Origin: Caulobacter endophyticus
Lineage (GTDB): Bacteria > Pseudomonadota > Alphaproteobacteria > Caulobacterales > Caulobacteraceae
Direction of reading: 5' to 3'
DNA length: 64,000 nucleotides
Assembly: GCF_029543245.1 (NCBI RefSeq)
Contig: NZ_JARQWV010000003.1
Location: forward strand, 1-64,000
Shown: one piece after another, positions 51,665-61,155 of the stretch
Position numbering within the stretch: position 1 is the stretch's first letter
Layout: the number at the start of each line of letters is the position of its first letter
Program-made: the position numbers and the translations under genes
Notes under the pieces: model-generated
Databases searched by the model: none
Told to the model about the DNA's origin: nothing
What the model saw: only the letters and a program-made list of their open reading frames with translations

Positions 51665-54640
51665 TCAGTAGCGGGCGGTCATGCTGAGCTTCAGCGTGCG
51701 CCCTGGGGCCGGCTGGGCCGTGCGGGTCAGGGGATCGGTGTAGTAGCGATCGTTGAGATTGGTCCCGACCAGCTCGAACCGGACCTTCTCGTTGAGCTTG
51801 AAGTTGGCGTAGGCGTCGACCGTGACGATGTCGTCCCAGAGATAGGGCGTGTTCAGCGCCCAACCATCGACGCGAGGCCCCGAGCCGCCCACGAAGCGGT
51901 CGAGTTCGGGATTGTCGTAGCCGCTGTAGTAGACGCCACGCACGCCCACCTCGAGCCGCCGTTGCAGGAAGCGGGCTCCCAGCGAAAGATTGGCCGAGTT
52001 CTCCGGCGTGGCCTGGGTCAGCAGGTAGCCGCCGACGAAGCCGAAGTTCACGCAGTCGGGCACGATGCCGGTGGTGGGCGCCTTGAGGATCGCCTGCTGG
52101 CGGTCGCAGACCTTGTTCTTGAAGTTGTGGGCGGCGGAAAAGTCGGCGAACAGCCGGCCGTTGTCATAGCGGGCCTGCAGCTCAAGCCCCTCAATGATCT
52201 GCTTTTCCATGTTGGACAGCTGCAACTGCGTGCCGCGCTCGATGACGTTGCTGGTGCGGTTGCGGAACCAGGTCAACTTGACGTCGGCGCGCTGGCCTTC
52301 CGGCAGCGACAACAGGGCCGACAGGTCGTGGACATAGGCCGCCTCCCAGGTGCGGGCGTGCTCGGGCTTCAGCGGCCGGGTCGGATCGATCGCGGCCGAG
52401 AAGCCGATCGTGCTCTCGAACAGGCTGGGGAAGCGATAGGCCTCGACGTAGCGGACATAGGCCCGGGCGTTGGGCGTGAAGTTGAAGGTCGCCGAAACCG
52501 CCGGCGTCCAGCCGTCGCCGCGCTGGGTTCGGGCGACGGCGTTGACCGGCGCCTGATTGACCGTGGTTATGCAGTAGCCCGTCGCGCCGGCCACGGTGTT
52601 GAGGAAGCCGTTGACGCAGGAGTTGGTGGCGCGGGTCAGCTTGCCGGTGCTGTCACGCTCCCAGGGAATGCGGGTGGTGACGGTACGACCGTTGACCAGA
52701 GCGCGATAGGTCACCGTGGCGTCGGTGAAGACATAGTTGGTGAACACCACGCCCTTGGCCAGTTGCTCGGCCAGGAAGTCGTCGAACGCCCAGTAGTGCG
52801 AATAACGCGCCCCGGCCGTGACGGTCAGTTCGCTGACAGGCCGCCATTCAAGGTTGGCGTGGACGTTGTATTCCTCGCGCCGGCCGGCCCGGGGATACTG
52901 GCGCCAGCCGTCGAACGTGCCGCCCCAGACGTCGGGCGAGGTCAGCTTCTCGTGCTGCCAGTCGCCGGCGATCACCAGGTCGAGGGTCGGGGCCAGGCGC
53001 ATCTTGTTGCTGAGCGAAAGGCCGTAGCGGTCGTTCTTGGCGTTGGCCAGCGCGGTGTTCTTGATGATCGGGTTGGCGGCGTTCTGGGCCCAGTTGGGGA
53101 AGCCACCGGCGCTGTAGGTGTGACTGTTGGTGCGGGTCAGCCACAGCGAGGTCTTCAGGTCCACCCAACGGCCGCCGGGCTTGAGCCGATAGTCGACGTT
53201 CCAGGCCGTGGCGTGGACCTCGCTGAGCGGCCACTGCACCTTGCCCATGCCGTTGTTGGCCACGGTGATGATCCGCGAGGGCATGACCTCGCCATAGGTC
53301 GAGACGGTGTCGCGCACGCCGAATTTCAGCTGCTGGGTGTCGCTGATCTTCCAGACCAGCTTGCCCAGCCACGAACTCATCTCGCTGGAGGTATTGGGGA
53401 CCTCGTTGCCGGGCTGGTAGTTGAACGCCAGGCGCTTGATCAGGTCCTGCGGGCCCGACGGCGTCGGCAGATTGGTCTGCTGATAGTAGTCGGCCTCGCT
53501 CTCGCCGGCGAAATAGTTACCCCGCTCGCGCCAGGCGTAGGCGGCCAGCCACTCGAAGTCGTCGCTGCGGCCCGCGATGGCCAGCCGCGCGGCGCGGTCG
53601 CCAAGCGACAGGGTGTCGTTGTCGGACGAGGTGCGCGGCGTCACCTGCACATAGGGATCGTTGTAGGGGCTGCCCGGAAAGCCCGTGGTTCCGGTCGAGC
53701 CGGGAAAGCCCGGAACATTGCGGTAGTCCTGGCCCGTCAACAGGGTCGGCAGGCGCGGCTTGGTGGAATTGTTGCCGCCCTCGATGCGGACCTCGGCGCC
53801 GTAGGTCTCGCCCTCGCGCAGGATGTCGCGCGGCGCCAGGGTGTCGATCACCACCGCCCCGCCGACCGAGGTGTGCACGCCGGCCGTCAGGGACGGACCT
53901 TTCAGCACTTGCACCCCGCCGACCAGGCTGGGGTCGATGTAGCTGCGGTTGTTGGCGCCGTTGTAGCCGCGCCAGACGGTCAGGGCCTGCTCGCCGCCGT
54001 CGATGATCACCGGCACCCGGCCGGGGCCTTCGACACCGCGGACGCTGGGATCCAGCGCGCCGCTGTTGCGGGCGTCGCCGCTGAACACCCCGACCATGCC
54101 CTTGAGCACGTCGGCCGGGCTGACGCCCTTGTAGCGCTCGACCTCGCTCTTGCCGGCATAGGTGGAGGCGCCGTCGAGGTCGTAGACCCCGTCATAGCCG
54201 AGAGCGTCGCGGGCGCTGAGCGTCTCGCCGCCGCCAGCAGCGCCCTCGACCCGCAGGGCGTCGGTGACCACCGCGCCCTTGGCGCTGGGCGCGGCTTCCA
54301 GGGTGACGACGCCGGGACGCACCTCGCGCCAGTTGACGCCGCTGCCGGCCAGCAGGCGCGACAGGATCTCGCCCTGGCTGAAACGGCCGCGCACGGCGGG
54401 CGCGCGGCGACCGTAAGGCGCCTCGACGGCGTAGACGATCTGGACCTTGGTCTGCAGCGAGAACTGGCTCAGCGCCTGGGGCAGCGGCTGGGCGGGGATG
54501 TCGACCGTGTAGGCCGAGGCTTTCTGGGCGGCGGCGGGAAGCGCGGCCAAGGCCAGCGGGCTGGCCGAGGCCAGGGCCAGGCACAACGACAGCCGGCGGA
54601 TACGGGGCAGCAGGCCGGGGCGGGTAACGGGCGTCGTCAT
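51665..54640 (-). CDS. STN-domain TonB-dependent receptor, hemophilin-receptor-like
   Basis: This 991-residue outer-membrane receptor has a signal peptide, an STN signalling domain at residues about 43-115 (YTVDIPAQPLPQALSQFSLQ, FSQGEILSRLLAGSGV), a plug and a barrel ending SMTARY. The plug contains ARNSGALDPSVRGVEGPGR, VPVIIDGG and YIDPSLVGGVQVLKGPS, a pattern I associate with heme/hemophilin receptors such as HphR. The STN domain should touch the periplasmic part of the FecR encoded upstream, giving ligand-dependent sigma-factor activation. The predicted ligand is heme delivered by the neighbouring secreted protein. Confidence 0.9.
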   Translation of the reverse strand: MTTPVTRPGLLPRIRRLSLCLALASASPLALAALPAAAQKASAYTVDIPAQPLPQALSQFSLQTKVQIVYAVEAPYGRRAPAVRGRFSQGEILSRLLAGSGVNWREVRPGVVTLEAAPSAKGAVVTDALRVEGAAGGGETLSARDALGYDGVYDLDGASTYAGKSEVERYKGVSPADVLKGMVGVFSGDARNSGALDPSVRGVEGPGRVPVIIDGGEQALTVWRGYNGANNRSYIDPSLVGGVQVLKGPSLTAGVHTSVGGAVVIDTLAPRDILREGETYGAEVRIEGGNNSTKPRLPTLLTGQDYRNVPGFPGSTGTTGFPGSPYNDPYVQVTPRTSSDNDTLSLGDRAARLAIAGRSDDFEWLAAYAWRERGNYFAGESEADYYQQTNLPTPSGPQDLIKRLAFNYQPGNEVPNTSSEMSSWLGKLVWKISDTQQLKFGVRDTVSTYGEVMPSRIITVANNGMGKVQWPLSEVHATAWNVDYRLKPGGRWVDLKTSLWLTRTNSHTYSAGGFPNWAQNAANPIIKNTALANAKNDRYGLSLSNKMRLAPTLDLVIAGDWQHEKLTSPDVWGGTFDGWRQYPRAGRREEYNVHANLEWRPVSELTVTAGARYSHYWAFDDFLAEQLAKGVVFTNYVFTDATVTYRALVNGRTVTTRIPWERDSTGKLTRATNSCVNGFLNTVAGATGYCITTVNQAPVNAVARTQRGDGWTPAVSATFNFTPNARAYVRYVEAYRFPSLFESTIGFSAAIDPTRPLKPEHARTWEAAYVHDLSALLSLPEGQRADVKLTWFRNRTSNVIERGTQLQLSNMEKQIIEGLELQARYDNGRLFADFSAAHNFKNKVCDRQQAILKAPTTGIVPDCVNFGFVGGYLLTQATPENSANLSLGARFLQRRLEVGVRGVYYSGYDNPELDRFVGGSGPRVDGWALNTPYLWDDIVTVDAYANFKLNEKVRFELVGTNLNDRYYTDPLTRTAQPAPGRTLKLSMTARY

Positions 54641-54710
54641 GTCTTCGGTCGGTCTCGTCTCGTGGATCGCCCACTGTTGCGAGCGACACTCAATTGCATC
54701 TTATGATGGT

Positions 54711-54737
54711 GAGACGAAACCCGGCGGCGAGATCCCC
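54711..54737 (-). promoter_or_regulatory. possible ECF-sigma promoter before the receptor gene
   Basis: Reading the minus strand, GGGGAT (54737-54732), 15 bases, then CGTCTC (54716-54711) resembles an ECF promoter with a CGTC-type -10. It lies about 70 bases before the receptor start, in the 139-base gap after fecR. A FecI-driven start here would fit the signalling logic. The match is short and could be chance. Confidence 0.25.
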
Positions 54738-54779
54738 TAGCGACCTCGGAGATTTTTTTGCGAAGACGTTATGCGGCGG

Positions 54780-55751
54780 TCAGTAGAGCAGCACGATACC
54801 GCCCAGGCGGGCCGTACGAAGGTCCAGCGAGGCGGCCAGGGCGTCGATGGCGGCGTCGGGCCTGGCGACGTCGAACACGCCCGAGACCGGCCGGGCGGCC
54901 AGGGCCTGGCCGCGCACCAAGACCTTGCCGCGGCGGTAGCGGCTGATCTCGTCGACCACTTCGGACAGCGGCCGGTGATAGACGACAAGGCGTCCCTGCC
55001 GCCAGGCGTCGACCGCGGCCGGATCCTCCAGCGCCAGGGCCTTGGGCGCCGCATCGTCGAGCCAGGCGCCCTGCCCGGCCCGCAGCACCGCCGCCCCCTC
55101 GCCGTGCGCCGGCGCGACCCGAACCGCGCCGCGCAGTACGCTGACCTTGGCGCGGTCGCCCTGCAAGCGCACGTCGAAGGCCGTGCCCAGCACCCGGGCG
55201 CTGCCGGCGCGGCTCTCGACCACGAACGGCCGCGAGGGATCGTGGACCACGTCGAAGAAGGCTTCGCCCTTCACCAGGCGCACGCGGCGGCCTTCGGGTC
55301 CGTAACGGACGTCGAGCACGGCGCCGGTGTTCAGCGTTACCGCGCTGCCGTCAGCCAGCACCTGCCGGCGCACCTCGCCGACCTCGGCGACCAGATGGTT
55401 CGGATTGGCGGGCGCGAGAGTCTTGAGGGCGACGCCCGTGCCGAGCGCCAGCACCAGGCACGCCGCCACGGCCGCCGGGATCTTCCAGGTCCGCCGACGC
55501 GGGCTGGCGACAGCGGCGGCGGCGCGGCGGCGGCGCGGCTGGAACGCCGCATCGGCCTGGGTCGCCGTGGCCGCGCCGATGAGCGAAAGAATGTGGTCGG
55601 CCTCGGCCATCGCCTCGGCGCGTTCCGGCCCAGCGGCCAGCCAGGCGGCGTGCTCGGCCGGGTCGGCGCCGTCGCGCAGGCGCAGCGAACGGCGCGCCGC
55701 CGCGTCGAACAGCGCCTCGTCCCCGCCCGTGCTTTTGTCCTTGTCGCTCAT
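54780..55751 (-). CDS. fecR: FecR-type anti-sigma factor/regulator
   Basis: This 323-residue single-pass protein has a cytoplasmic anti-sigma part (residues about 1-88, with HAAWLAAGPERAEAMAEAD), a membrane helix (91-109), a periplasmic FecR domain (AEVGEVRRQVLADGSAVTLNTGA, FFDVVHDPSRPFVV) and a C-terminal STN-like segment (RPLSEVVDEISRYRRGK). It should hold the FecI-type sigma factor inactive until the receptor's STN domain signals. An upstream ATG at 55817 overlaps the sigma gene stop and would add 22 residues; I prefer 55751 because the FecR homology begins there. Confidence 0.92.
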   Translation of the reverse strand: MSDKDKSTGGDEALFDAAARRSLRLRDGADPAEHAAWLAAGPERAEAMAEADHILSLIGAATATQADAAFQPRRRRAAAAVASPRRRTWKIPAAVAACLVLALGTGVALKTLAPANPNHLVAEVGEVRRQVLADGSAVTLNTGAVLDVRYGPEGRRVRLVKGEAFFDVVHDPSRPFVVESRAGSARVLGTAFDVRLQGDRAKVSVLRGAVRVAPAHGEGAAVLRAGQGAWLDDAAPKALALEDPAAVDAWRQGRLVVYHRPLSEVVDEISRYRRGKVLVRGQALAARPVSGVFDVARPDAAIDALAASLDLRTARLGGIVLLY

Positions 55752-55809
55752 GTGGGCTTTTGGTCCTCCCGAAGGACAGGACGAACCGGCGCCCGCGCTT
55801 CCCCTAGTC

Positions 55810-56355
55810 TCATCCATCGCCGCGCGCTTCCTTCAGCCGGCGACGGCAATGGCTCATGGCCCTGGCCAGGTGGTTCTCGACCGTGCGCGGCGAGATCCCC
55901 AGGCGGTCGGCGACCTGCTGCATGGTCAGGTCGTGGCCGCGATAGAGCAGGATCACCTGCCGGCACTTGTCGGGCAATTCGGCGATGGCGGCCTGGACGA
56001 TGGCGATCTCCTGGCGGCCGGCCAGCACCTGGAAGGCCGAAGGCGCGTCGCTGCTCGCTTCGAGCGGCAACTCGCCCGGCGAGATCCGTCTGGCCTGGGC
56101 CGCCGCCTGGCGCTGGCGGTCGACCACGAGGTTGGCGATGATCCGCCGCAGGTAGCTGAGCGGATTGCGCACCGCCGCGCCGTCGAAGCCCGGCGCGCGG
56201 GCGAGGTCCGACAGCTTCAGCCAGGCGTCCTGCATGACGTCGTCGGCCAGGCTGGCCGAGCGGGCCTTGCGGGCGGCGAAGCGGCGGAGGTCCTCGTAGT
56301 GGGCTTCCAGCAGGCCGGTCAGGTCGGAAGCCGTTCCCCTCTGGCCAGATCGCAT
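55810..56355 (-). CDS. fecI: FecI-type ECF RNA polymerase sigma factor
   Basis: This 181-residue protein has sigma region 2 (HYEDLRRFAARKARSASLAD, DVMQDAWLKLSDL) and region 4 (QAAIAELPDKCRQVILLYRG, LTMQQVADRLGISPRTVENH). It belongs to the FecI group controlled by FecR. I chose the ATG at 56355; an in-frame ATG at 56385 lies inside the Fur box and is unlikely as the start. It precedes fecR and the receptor on the same strand. It is expected to transcribe the receptor-effector-Slam-tonB genes. Confidence 0.93.
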   Translation of the reverse strand: MRSGQRGTASDLTGLLEAHYEDLRRFAARKARSASLADDVMQDAWLKLSDLARAPGFDGAAVRNPLSYLRRIIANLVVDRQRQAAAQARRISPGELPLEASSDAPSAFQVLAGRQEIAIVQAAIAELPDKCRQVILLYRGHDLTMQQVADRLGISPRTVENHLARAMSHCRRRLKEARGDG

Positions 56356-56367
56356 CACGCCACCCCG

Positions 56368-56386
56368 AATGAGAACGATTCTCATT
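56368..56386. promoter_or_regulatory. Fur box upstream of fecI
   Basis: AATGAGAACGATTCTCATT is a perfect 8-3-8 palindrome (AATGAGAA, CGA, TTCTCATT) and matches the 19-base Fur consensus closely. It lies 12 bases before the chosen fecI start, so Fur-Fe should shut off the sigma factor when iron is plentiful. Confidence 0.88.
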
Positions 56387-56478
56387 ACCGCGCCATGATC
56401 TAGCGATCCCGTCGCCGCCCGTCAAAGGCGACCGCGCGGGAACGACCGACATTCGCCGGACAGGCATCCCCAAATCCG

Positions 56479-56575
56479 CTGATCCCCGCGAAGGCGGGGA
56501 CCCAAGCTGATTTTCAGAACGCGGCTCGGCCGTGGATCACTCCAGCCTCGGCTTGGATCCCCGCCTTCGCGGGGA
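56479..56575. repeat. paired inverted CCCCGCGAAGGCGGGG repeats
   Basis: The element TCCCCGCGAAGGCGGGGA followed by CCCAAGC at 56483-56507 is mirrored by GCTTGGAT and CCCCGCCTTCGCGGGG at 56551-56574. Each copy is itself a hairpin and together they form a larger one. It occupies the gap between the fecI promoter region and the end of the aldo/keto reductase gene. Other copies are at 9221-9320 and 29130-29161. Confidence 0.6.
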
Positions 56576-56618
56576 AGCACGGAGAAATTGGCCCAAGCAT
56601 ATGAATGTCGATCCGACC

Positions 56619-57530
56619 TTAAGGCAGCGGAACCCCTCGGCTGGCGGTCAGGATGGCGTACCACTGGGCGCGGGTCATGTGGACGTGCAGGGCGTCGGCT
56701 GCGGCCTTGATGCGCTCGGGCGTCTGGGAGCCGACGATCGGGATCGGCCGCGACGGGTGGGCCATGATCCAGGCCAGGGCGACGGCGGCGCGGTCGACGT
56801 GCTGCGGACGGGCCACGGCGTCGAGTGCGTCGATCACCGCCCGGCCGCGATCGTCGATCCCCTCGCCCGTCAGGCGGCCGCCACCGAGGGGCGACCAGGC
56901 CAGCACGGCCATGTCGCGTTCGAACGCCTGGTCGAGCACGCCGTCCGACAGCGGCTCGATGGCCAGGGGCGAGAACTCCGGCTGGATGCTGGCCAGCGGG
57001 AACGGCAGGTGCGCCTGCAAGGCCGCGACCTGGCTGGGCAGGTAGTTGGAGACGCCCACGGCGTCGATCTTGCCCTGCTCGCGCAGCTTGACCAGCGCCG
57101 CGGCGACCTCGGCCGGATGGGCCAGCACGTCGGGGCGGTGGATCTGGTAGAGGTCGATCTTCTCGACGCCCAGGCGCTGCAGCGAGGCCTCGCAGGCGGT
57201 GACCAGATAGTCGGCGCTGGAGTTGTAGGGCACGCCCAGGATGATGCCGCCCTTGGAGGCCAGGACGAACTTCTCGCGCAGGTGCGGGGCGTCGTGCAGC
57301 ACCTTGCCCAGCAACACCTCGGCCGAGCCGAAGCCGTAGGGCGTGTCGGCGCCGTAGATGTCGGCGGTGTCGAGCAGGGTGATGCCGCTCTCCAGCGCGG
57401 TCTCGACCAGATGGCGGGCGTCGGCGACGGATTCGCCCTTGAAGCGCCACATGCCCCAGGCCAGCGGCGATACGACCAGGCCGCTCTTGCCGAGCGGGCG
57501 GTCTTCGTGGGGCTTGCGGTCGTCGAGCAT
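56619..57530 (-). CDS. aldo/keto reductase
   Basis: This 303-residue NADPH-dependent oxidoreductase has the AKR barrel. The tetrad segments are GITLLDTADIYG (Asp and Tyr), LASKGG (Lys) and DLYQIHRPD (His). The C-terminal cofactor motif reads PIPIVGSQTPERIKAA. It is close to the YdhF-like oxidoreductases of AKR family 11-12. I chose the ATG at 57530, which starts the usual region just before the LGKSGLVVSPLAWG strand; an upstream in-frame start would add 20 residues. It has no evident link to the iron genes. Confidence 0.9.
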   Translation of the reverse strand: MLDDRKPHEDRPLGKSGLVVSPLAWGMWRFKGESVADARHLVETALESGITLLDTADIYGADTPYGFGSAEVLLGKVLHDAPHLREKFVLASKGGIILGVPYNSSADYLVTACEASLQRLGVEKIDLYQIHRPDVLAHPAEVAAALVKLREQGKIDAVGVSNYLPSQVAALQAHLPFPLASIQPEFSPLAIEPLSDGVLDQAFERDMAVLAWSPLGGGRLTGEGIDDRGRAVIDALDAVARPQHVDRAAVALAWIMAHPSRPIPIVGSQTPERIKAAADALHVHMTRAQWYAILTASRGVPLP

Positions 57531-57701
57531 GGAAACGCACTCACGGCTGATCGGGACGCCGACATGACCGACGGGGCGGGTCTCGCGCAAGCTTCACCGG
57601 CGGCAATATCCTCCTTGAGAACACCGCGCTGGCCGCCCCGGCGGGCTCCGTGAGCGCTTTTCGGGCGGCTATGCGGGCGGCCGGGCGGAATTCCGGTTGA
57701 G

Positions 57702-57737
57702 AAAATCCCGCCAAGCCACTGGCTTAGCGGGCTTTTT
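57702..57737 (-). terminator. strong (probably bidirectional) intrinsic terminator
   Basis: CCCGCCAAGCC (57707-57717), loop ACT, GGCTTAGCGGG (57721-57731) forms an 11-bp stem with a single wobble. On the minus strand it follows the metY stop and runs into ATTTTC; on the plus strand it runs into CTTTTTG. It should end the metY transcript. Confidence 0.8.
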
Positions 57738-57739
57738 GA

Positions 57740-59056
57740 TCATTCGGCTGCGACGCGCAGACCTGCCGAAGCGACCAGGGCCTGGTCTAGGTCGGCAAGG
57801 ATGTCGTCGATATGCTCCAGGCCGATCGACAGGCGCACATAGCCCTCGGAGACACCGGTGGCGGCCTGGTCCTCGGCGCTGAGCTGGGAGTGTGTGGTCG
57901 AGGCCGGATGGATGGCCAGGCTGCGGGCGTCGCCGATATTGGCCACGTGGTAGAACAGCTTGAGCGCGTCGATGAACCGCTTGCCGGTCTTGCGTCCGCC
58001 AGCCAGCTCGAAGCCCACGAGACCGCCGTAGCCGCCCGAGAGATAGCGATCGGCCCGCTCGCGGCGCAGGCCGTCCTGGGCGGTGGGATAGATCACCTGG
58101 ATCACCTCCGGGCGCCCCGCCAGAAAGTCGACCACGGCTTGCGCGTTCTGCGAATGGCGGGCGATGCGCAGCGGCAGGGTCTCCAGCCCCTGCAGGATCT
58201 GGAAGGCGTTGAACGGCGACAGGGCCGCGCCCAGGTCGCGCAGCAGCACCGTGCGGGCCCGCAGGATGTAGGCGATGGGGCCGAGCGGCTTGGCCGCCTG
58301 CGCCCAGACCGCGCCGTGATAGCTGGGGTCGGGCGTGTTGAGCGACGGCTGGCGGTCGGGATGGGCCTCCCAGTTGAAATTGCCGCCGTCGATGATGACG
58401 CCGCCGATCGAGGTGCCGTGGCCTCCGATGTACTTGGTGGTCGAATAGACGACGATCGCCGCACCATGCTCCAGCGGCCGGGCCAGCAGGGGCGCGGCGG
58501 TGTTGTCGACGATCAGCGGGATCCCATGGGCGCGGCCGATGGCGGCCACCTCGGCGATCGGGAAGACGGTCAGCTTCGGATTGGGCAGGGTCTCGGCGTA
58601 ATAGGCGCGCGTACGCTCGTCGGTGGCGCGGGCGAAGGCCTGTGGGTCTTCCGGATCGACGAAGCGGACCTCGATCCCCTGGTCGCGCAGGGTGTTGGCG
58701 AACAGGTTCCAGGTGCCGCCGTAGAGGTCGGTGGAGCTGACGATGTTGTCGCCGGCCCGAGCCAGGTTCTGGATGGCGAAGGCCGAGGCCGCCTGCCCCG
58801 AGGCCACGGCCAGGGCCGCGGCCCCGCCCTCCAGCGCAGCCAGGCGCTGCTCCAGGATGTCGATCGTGAGGTTGCCGATGCGGGTGTAGATGTTGCCCAG
58901 CTGGCGCAGGGCGAAGAGGTCGGCCGCGTGCTCGGCGCTTTGGAACTGGTAGGACGTGGTCTGGTAGATGGGCGGCGCCACGGCCCCCGTGGTCGGATCA
59001 GCCCGCCAGCCGGCGTGCAGGGCCAGGGTCTCGGGATGCAGCTTGCGGTCGGACAT
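57740..59056 (-). CDS. metY: O-acetylhomoserine aminocarboxypropyltransferase (sulfhydrylase)
   Basis: This 438-residue PLP enzyme belongs to the Cys/Met metabolism family. It has the substrate region TTSYQFQSAEHAADLFALRQ, the phosphate loop SGQAASAFAIQNLARAGDNIV and the PLP lysine in VVYSTTKYIGGHGT. The length of about 430 residues is that of MetY rather than the shorter MetB/MetC. It makes homocysteine from O-acetylhomoserine and sulfide in the cytoplasm. The ATG has TCAGGAG upstream. I looked for a SAM-II type riboswitch in the short leader and did not recognise one. Confidence 0.93.
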   Translation of the reverse strand: MSDRKLHPETLALHAGWRADPTTGAVAPPIYQTTSYQFQSAEHAADLFALRQLGNIYTRIGNLTIDILEQRLAALEGGAAALAVASGQAASAFAIQNLARAGDNIVSSTDLYGGTWNLFANTLRDQGIEVRFVDPEDPQAFARATDERTRAYYAETLPNPKLTVFPIAEVAAIGRAHGIPLIVDNTAAPLLARPLEHGAAIVVYSTTKYIGGHGTSIGGVIIDGGNFNWEAHPDRQPSLNTPDPSYHGAVWAQAAKPLGPIAYILRARTVLLRDLGAALSPFNAFQILQGLETLPLRIARHSQNAQAVVDFLAGRPEVIQVIYPTAQDGLRRERADRYLSGGYGGLVGFELAGGRKTGKRFIDALKLFYHVANIGDARSLAIHPASTTHSQLSAEDQAATGVSEGYVRLSIGLEHIDDILADLDQALVASAGLRVAAE

Positions 59057-59202
59057 CGGCTTCTCCTGAAGCTTTTTACGTCGATGTCGAAAACCTGACC
59101 CGTCCCGCCCTCCTCCGCACGACCGATATTCTCGCCGCGCGGGCAGAAAAACTCACCCCAGGATTGCGCGGCCGGACCCTGGAGCCCGGCCGCTTTCAGT
59201 TC

Positions 59203-61059
59203 CTAGTTCTGGCGCTCGACCTGGGAGACGTCGCGCACCGCGCCGCGAGCGGCGTTGGTGGTCATGGCCGCATAGGCGCGCAGGGCGGGCGAAACCTCGC
59301 GCTTGCGATCCTTGGGCTTCCAGGCGTCCTTGCCGCGCGCCAGCTGGGCGGCGTGGCGCTGGGCCAGCACCGCGTCGGAGACTTCCAGGTTGATGCCGCG
59401 GCCCGGGATATCGATCAGGATGCTGTCGCCGGTCTCGACCAGGGCGATCAGGCCGCCCTCGCCGGCTTCGGGCGAGACGTGGCCGATCGACAGGCCGGAC
59501 GTGCCGCCCGAGAAACGGCCGTCGGTGATCAGGGCGCAGGCCGCGCCCAGGCCCTTCGATTTCAGATAGGTGGTCGGGTACAGCATCTCCTGCATGCCCG
59601 GGCCGCCCTTGGGACCTTCGTAGCGGATGACCACGACCTCGCCGGCCGTGACCTTGCCGCCCAGGATGCCGCTGACGGCGTCTTCCTGGCTTTCGAACAC
59701 GCGGGCCGTGCCACGGAAGGTCAGGATCGACTCGTCGACCCCGGCCGTCTTCACGATGCAGCCTTCCGGCGCGAGGTTGCCGAACAGCACCGCCAGGCCG
59801 CCGTCCTTGGAGAACGGGTGCTCGACCGAGCGGATGACGCCCTTCTCGCGATCCAGGTCCAGTTCCTCCCAACGGGCGGCCTGGCTGAAGGCGACCTGGG
59901 TCGGCTTGCCGCCCGGGGCGGCGCGGAAGAACTCCTGGGCCGTGCCGCTGTTGGTGCGGCCGATGTCCCAGCGGGCCAGGGACTCGGCCATGGTGGCGGC
60001 GTGGACGGTGGGCTGGCTGGCGTCGATCAGGCCGCCCTTCTCCAGCTCGCCCAGGATGGCGGGCACGCCGCCGGCGCGGTGGACGTCTTCCATGTGCACG
60101 TCGGCCTTGGCGGGCGCGACCTTCGACAGGCAGGGCACGCGGCGCGACAGGCGGTCGATGTCGGCCATCGAGAACTCGACGCCGCCCTCGCTGGCGGCGG
60201 CCAGGAGGTGCAGCACGGTGTTGGTCGAGCCGCCCATGGCGATATCGAGGCTCATGGCGTTCTCGAACGCCTCGCGGGTGGCGATGCCGCGCGGCAGGGC
60301 CGTGGCGTCCTCCTGCTCGTACCAGCGCTGGCACAGGTCGACGATCAGGCGGCCGGCTTCCTTGAACAGGGCCTCGCGGTCGGCGTGGGTGGCCAGGACC
60401 GAGCCGTTGCCGGGCAGCGACAGGCCGAGCGCTTCGGTCAGGCAGTTCATCGAGTTGGCGGTGAACATCCCCGAGCACGAGCCGCAGGTCGGGCACGCGG
60501 CCTTCTCGATCGCCTCGACCTCTTCGTCGGTGTACTTGTCGTCGGCGGCGACGACCATGGCGTCGACCAGATCGAGCGAGCGGATCGCGCCCTTGATCTG
60601 CACCTTGCCGGCCTCCATCGGACCGCCCGAGACGAACACCACCGGGATGTTGAGACGCATGGCGGCCATCAGCATGCCGGGCGTGATCTTGTCGCAGTTG
60701 GAGATGCAGACGATCGCGTCGGCGCAGTGGGCGTTGACCATGTACTCGACCGCGTCGGCGATCAGTTCGCGGCTGGGCAGCGAATACAGCATGCCGCCAT
60801 GGCCCATGGCGATGCCGTCATCGACGGCGATGGTGTTGAATTCCTTGGCCACGCCGCCGGCGGCCTCGATCTCGCGGGCGACCAGTTGGCCCAGGTCCTT
60901 CAGGTGCACGTGACCCGGGACGAACTGGGTGAAACTATTCGCGACAGCGATGATCGGCTTGCCGAAGTCGCTGTCCTTCATGCCGGTGGCGCGCCACAGG
61001 CCGCGGGCGCCGGCCATGTTGCGGCCATGGGTGGAGGTGCGTGAGCGATAGGGAGGCAT
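59203..61059 (-). CDS. ilvD: dihydroxy-acid dehydratase
   Basis: This 618-residue enzyme is the normal length for the [4Fe-4S] IlvD/Edd family. Cluster cysteines are visible in [11 protein letters not shown] and [18 protein letters not shown]. The opening [22 protein letters not shown] is typical. It carries out the third step of valine, leucine and isoleucine synthesis. It is divergent from a LysR gene, the layout described for C. crescentus ilvD and ilvR. Confidence 0.97.
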   Translation of the reverse strand: MPPYRSRTSTHGRNMAGARGLWRATGMKDSDFGKPIIAVANSFTQFVPGHVHLKDLGQLVAREIEAAGGVAKEFNTIAVDDGIAMGHGGMLYSLPSRELIADAVEYMVNAHCADAIVCISNCDKITPGMLMAAMRLNIPVVFVSGGPMEAGKVQIKGAIRSLDLVDAMVVAADDKYTDEEVEAIEKAACPTCGSCSGMFTANSMNCLTEALGLSLPGNGSVLATHADREALFKEAGRLIVDLCQRWYEQEDATALPRGIATREAFENAMSLDIAMGGSTNTVLHLLAAASEGGVEFSMADIDRLSRRVPCLSKVAPAKADVHMEDVHRAGGVPAILGELEKGGLIDASQPTVHAATMAESLARWDIGRTNSGTAQEFFRAAPGGKPTQVAFSQAARWEELDLDREKGVIRSVEHPFSKDGGLAVLFGNLAPEGCIVKTAGVDESILTFRGTARVFESQEDAVSGILGGKVTAGEVVVIRYEGPKGGPGMQEMLYPTTYLKSKGLGAACALITDGRFSGGTSGLSIGHVSPEAGEGGLIALVETGDSILIDIPGRGINLEVSDAVLAQRHAAQLARGKDAWKPKDRKREVSPALRAYAAMTTNAARGAVRDVSQVERQN

Positions 61060-61155
61060 GGGAAAATCTCAGTGTCGGCTGTGGGGTTATTACCGCCGCT
61101 GACCACGCGAGCAAAATATATTAAAAGACGATCATTAGGTCGCACGAGATATCAA

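Noticed and set aside
59057..59202. SAM-II riboswitch upstream of metY.
   Set aside because: The leader does not show the conserved SAM-II pseudoknot segments that I know. A covariance-model search of 59057-59202 would be decisive.
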